Assembly: GCF_020921035.1 (NCBI RefSeq)
Contig: NC_063151.1
Coordinates: 29,146,934 to 29,210,933 of the forward strand
Source: Rhodamnia argentea
Taxonomy: Eukaryota > Streptophyta > Magnoliopsida > Myrtales > Myrtaceae
Length of the DNA stretch: 64,000 bases
Direction: 5' to 3'
Part shown: in pieces, positions 1 through 11,890 of the stretch
Layout: every line of letters starts with the position of its first letter
How positions within the stretch are numbered: position 1 is the stretch's first letter
Notes under the pieces: generated by a model
Seen by the model: the letters and a program-made list of their open reading frames with translations, nothing else
Databases searched by the model: none
What the model was told of the DNA's origin: nothing
Program-made: the position numbers and the translations under genes

Positions 1-2344
1 CCGGGGAGGTTCATAGGGTTGGGGCTGGCCTCCTATTATGCCCGTTGGCGCCCACCTGTCCGATCGAATACTAATATGCTGACCATTCCCAACTTGCCAA
101 CGCAATGGCCTTCCGTTAAATAGGATCAGATTTGATAAATACCGATAACTCTTGGATGGAGTATTAGAATAGAAAAATCCATTAGATAATGAACTATTGG
201 TTCTAAGCCATCTCCGGCAATGACTCAACAATTCAAAGTGTTTTTCTTGCGTATTCTTGATAAACCACCGTTTATAAATAGATGTAGGGGATCTGTTTGG
301 GCTATTATGTCCATTTTTCACTCTTGATTCTATTTGTTGATTTTGCATAAAAGACCGCCGGAAATACTAAAAAAAAACAAAAATCTCCCCAAAGTGAGTT
401 TGATTTCTCAAAATTCTTTCGAAAGTAGGTTTTCCTTTCAAGGAAAAGGCCTTGAAATTGGACCCCACAGCTCATCGAATGCCGAAGGGATAATGACACT
501 AAGGGTCATTGAACTTCGGCCTAATATGCAATATGGTCTATAAATGTTTAATTTATTCAATATGGCCCCTGAATTTTTAATTGATTTAATGCGGTCCTTA
601 AGACTTTTATGACGTGTTCAACGTGGTCTTTAAACAATATCAAAATATTCAATATAGTTATTTTATTAAATTGAGATCACAAACAACATTGATCATTTTT
701 ATATAGTCTATACGCTAACTTAAAAATGTAACAAAAATAACGGACTACATTGAAAAAATTAAAATTTAGAAACATATTAGTCTAAAGTTCAGCGATCATA
801 ATAAATATATTAAAAGTTCATGGACCATTTGTGTCAATTTTTTCAATACCAAATTATTGGCCATCGATGCGGGGGAGGTTTCGGGGTTTTTTCTAAATAA
901 TTTCTTTGAGGAGGGAATTCGGCGAAATCAGACCCACTTCATCAAAATTTTCCAATTTTTTATTAAGATAAAAAAATATATGTAAATTTTTTTAATAAAA
1001 AGCTCGTTGCTTTTCGGCGGCCGCTGCGACTGTGGAGGGCACAAAGCTAGAAGAGAGTCGTCGCATGAATCATAATCGATGGAACATCTGCGGACAAGAT
1101 TCCCTCCTCATTTTCCAACCTCTCCTTCACTTTGGAAAAAGAAGAATAAAAAAACTTGTCCAAGCGACCAGAATATTCACTAAATTGGCTTGTTATAATA
1201 CAACCAGAAACACAGCTCAAAGCCCAAGTGCATTGTATGACGGCTCCTCACTCGCATGTAGGTTAAACGTTGCCGGACAATGGGACCTTACGATATGGCA
1301 AAAAAAAACAAAAAACAAGGGACATCTCCTTTTCAAATTGGCAAATTTGTCCCAAGCTCTTTCATTGATTGATCGACCCATCTATCCAGCTCCGGGACCC
1401 CCGCCTCGTTGCGCCGGGGCCTATCACGGCTTGAGAAATGATGGAACCGTCGATCTCGCAATGAGTTCCTATTCCCCGTTCCGTGGCTGTGTCTGTTTGC
1501 AAAATCAGCCGCGGAACGAGTTCCCCCCTCCCGATGTGTTTTCTACAATCGTTTCTCCCGATTGCTTGATCGGCGACTAGGAAGATGCAGAAGAGGTTGA
1601 TGTAGAGAGATGTTTTGGGCAGATCCTGCGAAGAGATATTATGCGATTGCACTGTCCATTATTTAATTGGGTGTCTAAAGCTGGATCCAATAATCAAAAG
1701 TTAGCCAAGATAAGAGTATTGATGAGGATGTGAACATCTTTTTTTTTTACTGATATCCCACATTCAAATAGCTTCCTTTCCTGCATTTGCCTATTTTGCT
1801 CACATCCCAATCTTGTATTCTCTCTCTCTCTCTCTCTCTCTCCAGAACATCCAACGTCGGCCCCTGAATCATACGAAGACCGTGATCAAGGAGGACAAAA
1901 AGATGTCAGGCTCGTCTCACTCGATCTCGTTCTGACTCTTTCTCTTTCTCTCTCTCTCTCTGGATCTTGAGCTTCAATAAAAGGCCACTGCACCACCGAT
2001 AATTCCCCTTCAGGATTCTTCGGATGAGCTAGTGGAACTCTCTGATTCTGACAGACCAGTAGATTTTCATGGGTCGCTTTTCAAATCGATTGAAGAGTAC
2101 ATGCACATGCTAAAGTTTTGCCTTTTCCATGACAACTTCTTTATTGATAATTCTGCAGAGATCCCTGTAAATCGGTGCTAAGCTGTGACTCCGCAAGATT
2201 CTTGACTCAGGGATTGGTGAAATTCTTCTTCCAGGTTCTTATTCAACTCAATCCTGTCCTCCTCAACTGGAGTTTCATCTATTTGATCACCTTCAGTACA
2301 ATCGGTTTTCCTTGTTCCTTTTTAGGCGGGGCGTGCAGTGATTG
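1..2344. other. Left-edge spacer and S40 upstream region
   Basis: No convincing gene was found. The stretch holds an AT-rich MITE-like element (489-847) and a moderately GC-balanced part at 1000-1700 with a 182-codon open frame that matches no family I recognise. CT-rich tracts at about 1818-1843 and 1940-1962 are typical of a plant 5' leader. A possible 5'UTR intron runs from a GT near 2167 to an AG near 2325, just ahead of the S40 start codon. This intron is inferred from splice-like sequence only. Confidence 0.4.
489..847. repeat. MITE-like inverted-repeat element, about 360 bp
   Basis: The left end reads ATGACACTAAGGGTCATTGA and the reverse complement of the right end reads TTGACACAAATGGTCCATGA. 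The similarity continues inward for roughly 80 bp as degenerate inverted repeats containing gaacttt and tcaatatggtc-type words. The interior is AT-rich and non-coding. The size, terminal inverted repeats and lack of coding capacity fit a non-autonomous DNA transposon. No clear target-site duplication could be fixed, so the superfamily is not assigned. Confidence 0.55.
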
Positions 2345-2935
2345 ATGGAGGACAAGAATGGTTACTCTTACCAGGGCAGTGGTCTGTGGAGATCCTTAAG
2401 AGATGGCGACTTTGAAGAATCGGATATGTGGGATGTTCTTGACGACAAAAGAGATTACAGCCCAAGATTGCACTGCACCTCCGAACCTGCCGGGGCTTAC
2501 TCAAGCCGCATCCCGAGATACTCTGCTGCAGAAATGGTCCCGAGAGCAAGCAGCGGCAGCAGCAGCGGTTCGACCCCCGAACCCAAAATCATTCAGCAAT
2601 CGGCGCCTGTCAATGTTCCAAACTGGTCACATATTAAGAGGCGAAATGCCAAATCCAAGAAAGCTTTCGAAAAGCCATCCCGGAGAGGAAACGACAGTGA
2701 TGGCGATGATGAAACCGACGACAACGACGTGCACGAGGGAGGAGGGAGTGACGGCGATGAGGATGAGAACGATCATAAGATGCCGCCGCATGAATTTATA
2801 GCTTCCAGGCTTGCAAGGAGTCATATATCCTCGTTCTCGGTTTTCGAAGGGGTTGGGAGGACTCTTAAGGGGAGGGATCTCAGCAAAGTGAGGAATGCTG
2901 TTCTGACCAAAACTGGGTTTCTTGAATCACCTTGA
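2345..2935 (+). CDS. S40 family (senescence regulator, DUF584) protein, 196 aa
   Basis: This is a single-exon coding region. The S40 family signature lies at the C-terminus: PPHEFIASRLARSHISSF at about residues 147-164, followed by SVFEGVGRTLKGRDLSKVR to about residue 183 and the closing sequence up to LTKTGF. The N-terminal half has the family's SGLWRSLRDGDFEESDMWDV-like start, a Ser-rich stretch (68-77) and an acidic Asp/Glu-rich linker (116-144). S40 proteins are small nuclear proteins induced in leaf senescence and by stress and hormones, with no known enzyme activity. The ATG at 2345 was chosen because the family begins with a short Met-Glu-rich leader and the codon in front is TTG. It stands alone; the nearest gene is 9.7 kb away. 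Confidence 0.88.
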   Translation: MEDKNGYSYQGSGLWRSLRDGDFEESDMWDVLDDKRDYSPRLHCTSEPAGAYSSRIPRYSAAEMVPRASSGSSSGSTPEPKIIQQSAPVNVPNWSHIKRRNAKSKKAFEKPSRRGNDSDGDDETDDNDVHEGGGSDGDEDENDHKMPPHEFIASRLARSHISSFSVFEGVGRTLKGRDLSKVRNAVLTKTGFLESP

Positions 2936-3398
2936 TAAGAAATATGGAGATTTCTTAGCGAGTTGAAACGTCATGTCATTGATTGTTAAGGTAAAAACTC
3001 ATATTTTCAGAGTTGTGGTGTGGCCTTCTGAGTTCATTTTAGAGTGGACATATAAGAGTATCCATTTACATGTATTAGTCTCCATTTATGTGAAAGTTTG
3101 GATCAATCCTGTGAAGGGGTAGTGAACTCTTTTTCATCCCCTGATCATTTGGAGGAGAAGAAGCAACCCCATCACAGCAATCAATTGCTGCATTTCTGCA
3201 TATTTCTATTCAGTTTCGTCACCTATATGCTGAAAAATCAAATAGTGGGGCTCACTTCAAGAACATTCAAACACACAGATTGTTCCGGGATTAGACATCT
3301 CAGTTCTCCGTTCCCGGGAGCCTCTGTTAAGACTTAAGGGGTCATAGTGTAATCGGTCTACTCGGCCTAGACCTTGGTAGAGATTTCGCCACGGAGAC

Positions 3399-3835
3399 TA
3401 AGGGAGTGAATGATAACCATTCTGTTTCGTAAATAGATTTCTGGCTAGAAATAGTTTTTTCTATTTCTGTTTCTGAATGAGATTTTGAGCAAAAAAATGT
3501 GTTTGATAACAATAAATTCTGAAAAATGTATCGGCCGGCCGACGGTGGGGGGTGGCTGGGGTGATTGACAACAGCGGCGGCGACAACCGGCGATGGCCGC
3601 CGGGGGGAGTTGTTGACCAGCGGTGGCGGGTGTTTGAGAAAAAGTGAGATTTCTATTTCTGTTTCTCGGAAAAGTAGAAAATTATTGTTTCTCATTTCTT
3701 CTTCAAATCTATTTTTGAAACAATTTTTTATTTTAGAAATAGAAAAATAGAATTACGTTACCAAACGAGTTTCTGTTCCAGAAATAGGTTTGGAACAGAA
3801 ATTTTGTTTCTGGATGGATTTCATGCACCCCCTAA
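3399..3835. repeat. MITE-like element with GC-rich core, about 440 bp
   Basis: The left end AGGGAGTGAATGA matches the reverse complement of the right end, AGGGGGTGCATGA. The arms are rich in the word ctatttctgtttctg and its complement (gaaatag, tttctg), so they pair imperfectly over about 100 bp. The core at 3530-3640 is strikingly GC-rich (GGCCGGCC, GGCGGCGGC) against AT-rich arms. The open frames crossing it are low-complexity and unrelated to known proteins. Most likely a non-autonomous DNA transposon. Confidence 0.55.
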
Positions 3836-3989
3836 TTTATCCTGCACTTGTTGCAAGATGCATGGTGCCGGCCAAATTTTAATCTTTCCCTTGCAATATC
3901 TGGTGCAGACATGCGGGACTAATTTGCTATCCCTCATTCCATGTAATTTCTTTATCTTTTTGCTCGTGTGGATGAATGCCTATGACTCA

Positions 3990-4420
3990 GCTGACGTGTG
4001 GAAAGCGAGGACGATCTCACTATCAGATACTTCAAGAAGGCTCAAAGCATACTAGCATATGAGACAGGTTTCTCTGTCAATCTGGTATGCGCTTCAGAAT
4101 CCATGTTACTCTCACAGGTTGGACTTGTTCTAGCTTCATGTGCGAGGCCACATAACAAATTCCATGGCGCTTCACATCTCTTCAACATAAGATCCCTTTT
4201 GTGGTTGACGAGCGGGGTACGCATATGTTTGCCAGCAATGCTAGGGGTGGATCGATGAATTCACAATGCGAGCAGTTTCCATTCTACACCGGAGCTGTAC
4301 TGATATCTTCAACAAAGATGGATATGGCGACACAAATGTGCCGGGCAATCCAGAGAATAGCAGACAGAAAATGCAGAAATCACAAACATCTGCAGCGTGC
4401 AAGCACCGTTCTTAACAGGC
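3990..4420 (+). other. Possible gene remnant, unrecognised
   Basis: Short stretches look coding-like in base composition: a frame reading ESEDDLTIRYFKKAQSILA near 3999-4056 that runs into a GT, and a frame reading DIFNKDGYGDTNVPGNPE near 4303-4356 that continues to a TAA. Another frame over 4190-4450 is also open, so the reading frame is ambiguous. I recognise no family. It may be a decayed gene or chance. Confidence 0.2.
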
Positions 4421-4890
4421 CCCGAGGCTTCCAATTTGCCTCTAGGATTCATCAGACTCTCTGTCTCATCCTTTCGAGAGGCATGGGAGTTCCAAACTTT
4501 TTTCTCAGATTTGGGTTGCCTGCGCTGGTCCCTGAATCACGGCCCGGTAATTGATTAAAGGAGAGCCGTCTGTTAGCGCCACGAACTGAAAGAGATATGC
4601 CAACTGCCTCTTCGTATTTTTCTGTATCAACTTGAGATTCCCTTGTGTTCTTTGACGGCACGATGTCATTTTCATGCAGGTTTTTCCTCAGCTGAGTATC
4701 TTTTTTTTTTTTGTGGTTTTTTTTTTGTGCCGATCAATGCCAGGGGTGTGAAAAGACTGATTGGCAAGATTGATTTTAATGTGGGATGGAGATTATTTAA
4801 ATAAGCGGGATATTATTGAACACACAATGAATGTTTATGATATCATTATAACAATCTTTTCTCTCCGATCGTGTTGCACCATTCGAAGTT

Positions 4891-5112
4891 AATAAAAGAT
4901 TAAGTTTTGAGTCAATTTTCGCGGCATCTTGACTTAAATTACCTCTCGGATCTCGAGTCGAGTCAGAAAAATTTATTCATCCTAGCTAGGTCATTAGTTA
5001 CTGTTTTCTCGATAAAAGATTAAGTTTTGAGTCAATTTTCGCACCTTCTAGACTTAAATTACCTCCCAGGTCCTGAGTCGAGTCAGAGAAATTTATTCAT
5101 CGTAGCTAGGTC
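4891..5112. repeat. Tandem duplication, 120-bp period, about two copies
   Basis: The segment starting aataaaagattaagttttga at 4891 recurs at 5011 (gataaaagattaagttttga), exactly 120 bp later. Both are followed by gtcaattttcgc, then cttaaattacctc, gagtcgagtcag and aaatttattcatc. The second copy ends near 5112, slightly short of full length. There are perhaps 10-15 substitutions per 100 bp between copies. No coding potential. Confidence 0.85.
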
Positions 5113-5372
5113 CTAAGAGATTTCCTCGAGCAAACTTGAATCTGAGGCTTCATGCTTCTTAAGATGCAGAGTCTCGACCATTTTATCAAGCGAAGTTAGT
5201 TTCATGGCCTTATTATCGCTATTAGTAGTATGGTTAAATTGATACTTACGTTACCACGATGAGCCCTTCTCATAAACTAGATGAAAAGTCAAATTGTGAC
5301 TAAATAAAGAAAATAAAAAAAATAGCAAAAAAAAAAAAAAACGATACTTTCCAATAAATTCGTGATCATTGG

Positions 5373-5443
5373 ACCTTAAAATGGTGGTCATGATATGTAA
5401 AGTTTGCACGTCTGGTTAGACACCTTAAAATGGTGGTCATGAC
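5373..5443. repeat. Short direct repeat, 50-bp period
   Basis: The 20-bp word ccttaaaatggtggtcatga occurs at 5373 and again at 5423. It lies in non-coding spacer; function unknown. Confidence 0.8.
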
Positions 5444-6420
5444 ACGTAGAATGATATTACGACACTATTAGTGCAAGGTCGTCATCCATTTTCCATAAAA
5501 TAACACGTTTCGACAATCGGTTTCTACTGAGTTTTTTTCTCTTCCGAAGTCTTTACTACCGAAGTCACTTGCTTTATTTTACTCATATTAACAAAAAAAA
5601 AGGGGTCAAAATTCTTGAAACCCTATTTCGGCCTAATCCACGCACCACATAAGACAGGGGGGGCATCCACGTCAGTCCATCCAATGAAAATTAGCCGGAT
5701 AGACTTAATGGGTACAAATATAATAGGTTTAAGACTAAATTAGTCCAACTAAAATTTTAAGATTGAAAATTGATACAAATACAATAGGTTTAGAACTTTT
5801 TGTTTTTATACTTTTCTCCGGTATTCCTACGAAGCCACACGTGAAAAATGAGAAGAACGCGGTTTCTTGATAGCATGCCTACTGTTGTGAAATGCAATGC
5901 ATCATGCACCTATTTTCGGAAGGAGCTTTTCACTAGAACGTGACCTCGTTCCAAAGATGGCCAACGGGATGCTTTTGCTTTGTCGCCTGTAAAAAGAAAA
6001 CCTTCTTCCTCTTTGCTTCTTTCACTACCTACCCCTTTTGCCATCACGAAAATCTGCCCACTTCCCATGTGCTTTCGGACAACTTTCTCTCACGTTTTGC
6101 AGCTACAAAAGAGGAAGTGTTGAACGGAGACGTTAACGAGTGCATGCATGGCCTGGGTTTGGCTGTGGAGGAAGGATTCTGTCAGATTATACATGGCTTG
6201 TGCTCTTGAAGTAGTTGCTCAACCTAACTTGAAGATTGCTCTTGGCTTTCATGATGGACGTGTGAACTTAAATGCGAATCTGTCGGCTCGGGTTTGACTC
6301 TTGTTAGAAGAAACGCACATTGCCGAAGTTGTCCTCGTTTAAGCAAATTAAAAAATTAAAAAACGTGCGTTGAAGCAGCCCGCATCGCTTGTCGAGGGGC
6401 TTAATAGGTAATAAATCTCA

Positions 6421-6830
6421 AGAAAAATTACTAAAAAAGACCTTAACCAATTATAATTTTATTAATTCAGTCATAAATCTTTTGTATTTATACCAATTTA
6501 GTCCATCCGGTAAATTTTGACAGGTTGGTGTTGACGTGAATAATTTTTTTTATAATACCTTAACAATTTTCTGAATTAATTTTTTTCATTTTCTTTTTTT
6601 TTTCTAAGAAGGAGAAGAAAAAAAGAAAGAAAAGAATAAAAGAAAAATAAAAATATTAAAATATTATTAAAAATTGCCACGTCCGTGCCAGGTCTACATC
6701 AATGTTGGCCAGCCAAAGTTGGCCGGACAAACTGAATTACCACAAATACAAACGATTTAAGACTCATGAAAAAAATATAGATTCACTTGGCACAATTATA
6801 ATAGGTTTATAGCCTTTTTTGATAATTTTC
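6421..6830. repeat. MITE-like element with long terminal inverted repeats, about 410 bp
   Basis: The left end GAAAAATTACTAAAAAAGAC matches the reverse complement of the right end, GAAAATTATCAAAAAAGGCT. The pairing continues inward through ttgtatttataccaatttag against ttgtatttgtggtaattcag, and then through the tccgg and gtccggcc boxes. The core is AT-rich with an A/G-rich stretch at 6600-6650. A partial relative of one arm lies at about 5690-5810. The structure indicates a non-autonomous DNA transposon family. Confidence 0.65.
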
Positions 6831-7204
6831 CCCAGACCCTGTTGCAAAAGTTGAAGATGGTGAAAATATAGATGAACTCGGGCATCATATTGCAAGTTAT
6901 GACTCCCTCACAAAATAGAAAAGTCAAATCAAATTTGAATTTTTCTTTACGCCAGAATAACGGGTACATTAACAAAAATCCATGCGTATTCAGATTTTGC
7001 CTCACTGGCCAACCCAAAAAAAAAAGGAAGTTTATATCAGCATGCCTCAAACAATTAGATAATACCATGTAAGTTTTTCCCTAAAATGGGAATAATTACA
7101 CACACACAAAATCAAATTGGTCACTGGTCACTAATTAATTCATTGTCATTTACATGCAGAAGACAGCATGAGAAACTTTAGTCCGAAAATCAATTATCAT
7201 TATA

Positions 7205-7424
7205 ATCCGCTTATTTCGTAGAAATATTTTTCTAAAAATAACGTTTGTATCACTTCAAATAATTAGTCGATGAAAATTATTTTTATAATTGGCCACAATA
7301 TAAGTCTAGATATTTGCGTGGACGATGGGTTTTTTGTCCATTTATTTTGTAAGCAACGTAAACGATCATTTTTTAAAAAAGTATTTTTCAAATTATAAAT
7401 TTTTTGCGAAACAAAAGGAGCCTA
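7205..7424. repeat. hAT-like MITE, about 220 bp
   Basis: The right end reads GCGAAACAAAAGGAGCC. The left end (atccgcttatttcgtagaaa) resembles its reverse complement, ggctccttttgtttcgc. Related ends occur at 15231 and 56873. The element is short, AT-rich and non-coding. Assignment to hAT is by style of the ends only. Confidence 0.45.
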
Positions 7425-7514
7425 TGCATTGATTTATGTTGATTTCGATGTCGATATTCTTATTTTTCTTATTTACTAAAATGAATAGTCTCACTTTTGT
7501 TTTCCCAAAAAAAG

Positions 7515-7992
7515 GGGGTGTTAATGCCATGAAAAATCTCAAACTGGTATACCCGTGATAAATTTATCAAAAAATAATTTTTTTACCACCAAAAATCCCA
7601 AACCGGTATAATTATGACCATTTTTTTATCATAGAAAACCCTAAAATAATTTTTTGACCACAAAAAATTTTAAACTGGTACACTTGTGATAAATTTATCC
7701 TAAATTACTTTAAGTTAATATCACGAAAAATGTCAAATTTGTACACCCGTGACAAATGGAGAGTGAAAACCCCAAACCGAAATACCTGTCAACTACCACC
7801 TGTCATTTAACTCGGCAATTTGACAGTAAAATTTTACGAAAATTAATGAAGTGTAAATTTGTTACATGTGTACTAATTTGGGGTAAATTTATCAAAGGTG
7901 TGCCAGTTTGAGTTTTTTGTGATCAAAAAATTAATTTGAGGTAAATTTATTATAGGTGTATTAGTTGAGGTTTTTTTGTGGAATTAATTCCT
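7515..7992. repeat. Inverted-repeat element with tandem-unit arms, copy 1
   Basis: The ends are ttaatgccatgaaaaatctc on the left and ttttttgtggaattaa on the right, which are inverted relatives of one another. Inside, each arm consists of tandem units of about 60-75 bp built on the pattern aaaaatcccaaaccggtata, then a gtgataaatttatc word, then aaattaattttttgacca. The units face one way in the left arm and the other way in the right arm. Two more copies lie at 25828-26140 and 38914-39553. No coding capacity. Confidence 0.6.
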
Positions 7993-9769
7993 AAAAAAAA
8001 ACAAACATTCTATTGGTATTGGGTGCATGCATACAGCCATTCTCGTTGATGGGGGGTTCATGGTCCTGAGTCGGGCTGTCAAGACTCTTGCTAGTGAGAT
8101 CAAGCCTGCTTAATAATCTTCAAATGGATTGGGCTCGCACTGTATTCTTGGGTTAGAACGGTAAGGATACCCCCCTGGCGAAGTGGCGGACCAAACCGAT
8201 CGTGATGATCTCCTCTCCACTCTGCCCACTTGACCTTCGCTTCCGTCTAATTCTTAATTCCAATGAACGCTTCATTTCAATCATTTCGTCGGGAAAGCTG
8301 CTCGACCACAGTACTCAACTCACTAGCAGCCAACTTAGGCCGCCACGTTCGGGCCCGCTGCTGACACGTTAGATCTGTCAAGATGAGTCGGAAATCGATT
8401 TCGTAACTCATATATGATAGGGTGGATTGTTCTCGGGATTAGGTATATTCAACGAGGTAAAGCATGATATGGGTGTTAAATGTGTTATAAATGGATTGTA
8501 AATGAGCTTACAACTTACTTAGTCCCAACACACATCTATGACTCTGTCTTCATTCTCTCTCGCCCTTACTCCATCTCGCGCTTACTTACTTCACAATCCG
8601 ACTTCAGCTTGGGTGTGAGTTATTCTAAATTGAGTTACATATGTAAGTATTCTAGGAATATGAATCGGATTAAATATGTGTCACCAGATTTGCATTATAT
8701 GAAAATTGGTAAAAGAACGTGTTAAATGTGTCTATTTAAGTCGGACCATTTTCGACCAGACTTGACCCTATTCACCCCCGTCGACAGGTCTAGTTATGCT
8801 CAATTCGAGATCTCTCACTTTCAAACGCCGAGAGACACCTTTGGTATGGGTTGGGTTTCGGTTATACACACGACACATGTTGGGATCATTCTTTATCAAA
8901 GGCTAATCAAGGGGGAAGCGGGATCGTCAACAGAGATCGCTATGCAGATATCTTCGTGTGCCACTTTTCAATTGCATATAATATACACTCTATCTGCACA
9001 ATATGGAGAGTCCTGATCAATGATGATTTGCCTTTTGCCAACTGCCATTAGCATGCAACAACGAAGCCCCCACCACCACCACCCCATGTGGGAAAACCCC
9101 CAAGTCGGCCTATCTAACCCCAAAACAACACACCTTTGAACTTTCTCTCTCCCCAGACAAGACACATGTAATTGAGGTCGGGTGCGCGATCATGTGAAGA
9201 ATGAAAAGTCTGTAACCCTTTTGCAGTGGTGTCTTTTCCTGCTTTAAGGTGGAACTTTTTCGCTTCACTGGATCATGACGATGTGCTTGTCATTTGATCA
9301 TCTTTAGGAAGGAGCCTTTTGGGTTGCGAATCCTCCTGCCCAATTTGTTTTTTTTTCCCTATCAGAAGCAGCCACCCCGTTGTTTTCAATCATTAGCAAA
9401 CGGCACTATTCAGCTTTTGGAATGCTCTGTGAACAGTCGCTGATTACAAAAGCGATTTGTTACTTGCAGGAGTCATGATTGTTCGCATCGACTTTCAGTA
9501 GCCTCTCATTTAAGTTTCATTAAGATTGCTAGCGAAACTAGGTAACGTCGTGGCGGCAAGCGAACTGGGTTTTCAAAAGGACAGGAATATGGACGAATCA
9601 AGTGCTCAATGAGAGAGAGGACACCATAAATTTAAGTGCTTCAAGTCCCTGCGAGGGGTGCAAATCTTGTTTGCTTCGTAATGATTTCTAGCAAATCATG
9701 CTGGCTTGGACCACGATTCATACCTCTTGAGAGCCCAAACAGATTCAAATTGTTAGAAATGGCTGGCGA

Positions 9770-10080
9770 TCAATTTATAAGTATGAGAAAAAACCTTAAT
9801 CGTTGAGTTAGCTTTTTGAATGAAAGAGGTCCAAGATCATTATACACCGATATCAGAGCCTAGGTTACCAACAAGTCCGAATCCAACATTCACGTTAGAG
9901 ATACGGGTTATTGTGGCTCCGACCCAAAACCCGATGTGTGAGGAGAAGATTACCGAGATTATTCCACATTGATTATGGAAAGGGTCGGTGGTCGATTTAT
10001 ACGTGTAAAGAAAAGTCTCATCTTTTAAGCAAGCTTTTGGGATGAGAGAGGACCAAAATCACCCTATATAAGTGAAGTTG
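9770..10080. mobile_element. LTR-retrotransposon-like fossil fragment
   Basis: The sequence carries words common in plant LTRs: an attccacattgat box, ggtcgatttatacgtgtaaa, and agcaagcttttgggatgaga. A second, diverged set of the same words (atttataagtatgagaaaa and agctttttgaatgaaagagg) lies 200 bp upstream, so this may be two LTR pieces side by side. No gag or pol coding was seen. It looks like an old broken fragment. The family is uncertain. Confidence 0.3.
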
Positions 10081-10139
10081 GCTTATGGCCTTTAAAATAA
10101 AATTAAATTTGAAGAAAATTAGACCCAAATGAATTAGGA

Positions 10140-10540
10140 GCAAAGAAGGTGTTAGGATGAGACGCGTAAATACAACGAAATAGAAAATAAATGCGAGAAA
10201 AAAATCAAGACACCAGATTTTATCCCGACTCATAAACTAAGGCTACATTCGACAGAGAATTTCACTATAATTAGGACATCTCATCTTTTTATACAACTCT
10301 TAATTAGAAAATAAAGAGATTATATATAGAATGATAATTATTCATGGGTTCAAGTCTAAATATTAATAAAATACGGACTCAAACTATAAAATGTCATCTA
10401 ACTTTCTAAGGGCACGAATGGCCCCCAAATCCCTCGTCTGCTAATTGAGAAGCCAAATTTCTGTATTGGGGGCCCTCGTTTGCTAATCGAGAAGCGAGAT
10501 TTTTGTACTTTTCTATTCGTAGAAGTATGAACCACATTCT
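10140..10540. mobile_element. Dispersed repeat, possible LTR fossil fragment
   Basis: This stretch shares an extended diverged similarity with 42430-42730, including ggctacattcgacagagaat (against ggactacatccagcaaattt), gattatatatagaatgataa and tattcatgggttcaagtcta. Such sequence is typical of plant copia-type LTRs, but no internal region is present. Old and incomplete. Confidence 0.3.
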
Positions 10541-10694
10541 GACCTAGGAATGCATATGTTGCACTTGGAATCGTGGTGTGTTCATGATTCGAGAGACATG
10601 ATACCATGCACGTGCTCTACGTGCAGGCGCCCATCATTTGTGGATCTGGGGCCTTCGTGCGGTTTGCATAGGCCAGTCGGAATGATGATGATTC

Positions 10695-10901
10695 ATGTCC
10701 TCTTCTTCGAGGATCGGAGCGCGGCCGCCGCACGCACCATCGCCATCATCAACAGATTCAAGACCCGCCCAAGATTGGAACCCCCTAAACGACGTCGCAG
10801 AGCTCTCCCTCCTCTACAAAAGTTGCCTCGAGGTTGCAATGTTTGGTCATATGATTTCGGACGCTGAACAAAGAATTCGCCATTCAAATTCTCCACGTTA
10901 A
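10695..10901 (+). other. Isolated 68-codon open frame, possible gene fragment
   Basis: The frame contains a Ser/Pro-rich start and then AQDWNPLNDVAELSLLYKSC, which has the look of a folded helical segment. The GC content is higher than the surroundings. No start context, splice continuation or family could be established. It may be the relic of a gene exon, or chance. Confidence 0.2.
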
Positions 10902-11419
10902 AATTTGCATTTCAAAAGCTTAAGTCTATAAATCGAAGAAAATTCTATATATAGATAGCATATATATCTTATAAGTCAAATTCATAGCCAAGCGACGTGA
11001 GATTTTTTAAAAGATAGAGATGTTATTTCATCAAAAAGATAATTTTCTCTCTATTTGATTTAAAATCGAAACCATATATCTTCAAGATATTTACGTCCAA
11101 ACCCAGTGGGATATTTTGACATAGGCTTGATTCGTTATTTACGCTTTTTTTTAGCGATGTTTTGTTAGTCAAAATGTTATGTGCAAATAAAAAATAGCCT
11201 GATAATATCGGGGAATTTAACGCTTAGCATGTGTAATCAGAACAAAAATCATAATTTGAGTTTGTACTTCGATTTCTTCTTTGCAAAATACTAAGCTCAG
11301 GCTTTCGTTTTTCTGTTCAAATTCGAGTTATTATGTTCAAAAGTTGAAGACAAACCGCTCAAAGACACGAGGAAACTACAACGTAATTAATACACAATCC
11401 AAATAATATGCGGCCACAA

Positions 11420-11890
11420 TTAGAGGTGTGTAAAGGAATCAAGAACCATCCAAACCAAACCGGTCGGGAACTGGTGATTACTAAGGGAATCGGTCTAGTT
11501 CTCGATTTTGCGTGTGGAACCGCCCGCCCGGATTGGACTAGTAATTTATAACATGTATATCATTTAATGTATAGTTTGAAACTCGCTCTCATCTCGTCTC
11601 GATCTCTTACTCTCATCACGGCCTCGACTCTCGGCTCCCATCGACTCACAACTGCGCCTTTGGCCATTCATCGCCTCCCTTTCTTGCTCTCAATCTCCTC
11701 CATCTGTTTAGTGAGACGAGTTCCACGGACCTACCCGGTAATCGGACCGAATTGGCCGTTCGATTCCCGAATAGATTCATGGGTGGTTCCTGATTTCAAT
11801 TTTTGGTGCCAGTCCTTAGTGGATGATTTCCGATTCTCGATTCTAGGATAGAAATCGATGAAAACTGCTCACTTGGACCATACTCATCCG
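11420..11890. repeat. Dispersed repeat rich in cggttc/ggaacc words
   Basis: Many short complementary words (aaaccggtcgggaactgg, aatcggtctagttctcg and, further right, attcccgaatagattcatgg, gattcccgattct-like) give the stretch an inverted-repeat character. Plant genomes carry similar families of short interspersed elements with ggttcggttcc motifs. The boundaries are approximate. Confidence 0.35.

Noticed and set aside
1032-1580. 182-codon plus-strand open frame and a 96-codon frame opposite it
   Set aside because: Neither protein resembles a known family, neither has splice or promoter context, and the two overlap on opposite strands; open by chance.
8400-9050. Run of medium plus-strand frames (8480-9051)
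   Set aside because: Overlapping frames with no family similarity; the sequence looks like dispersed repeat with gtgttaaatgtgt words rather than exons.
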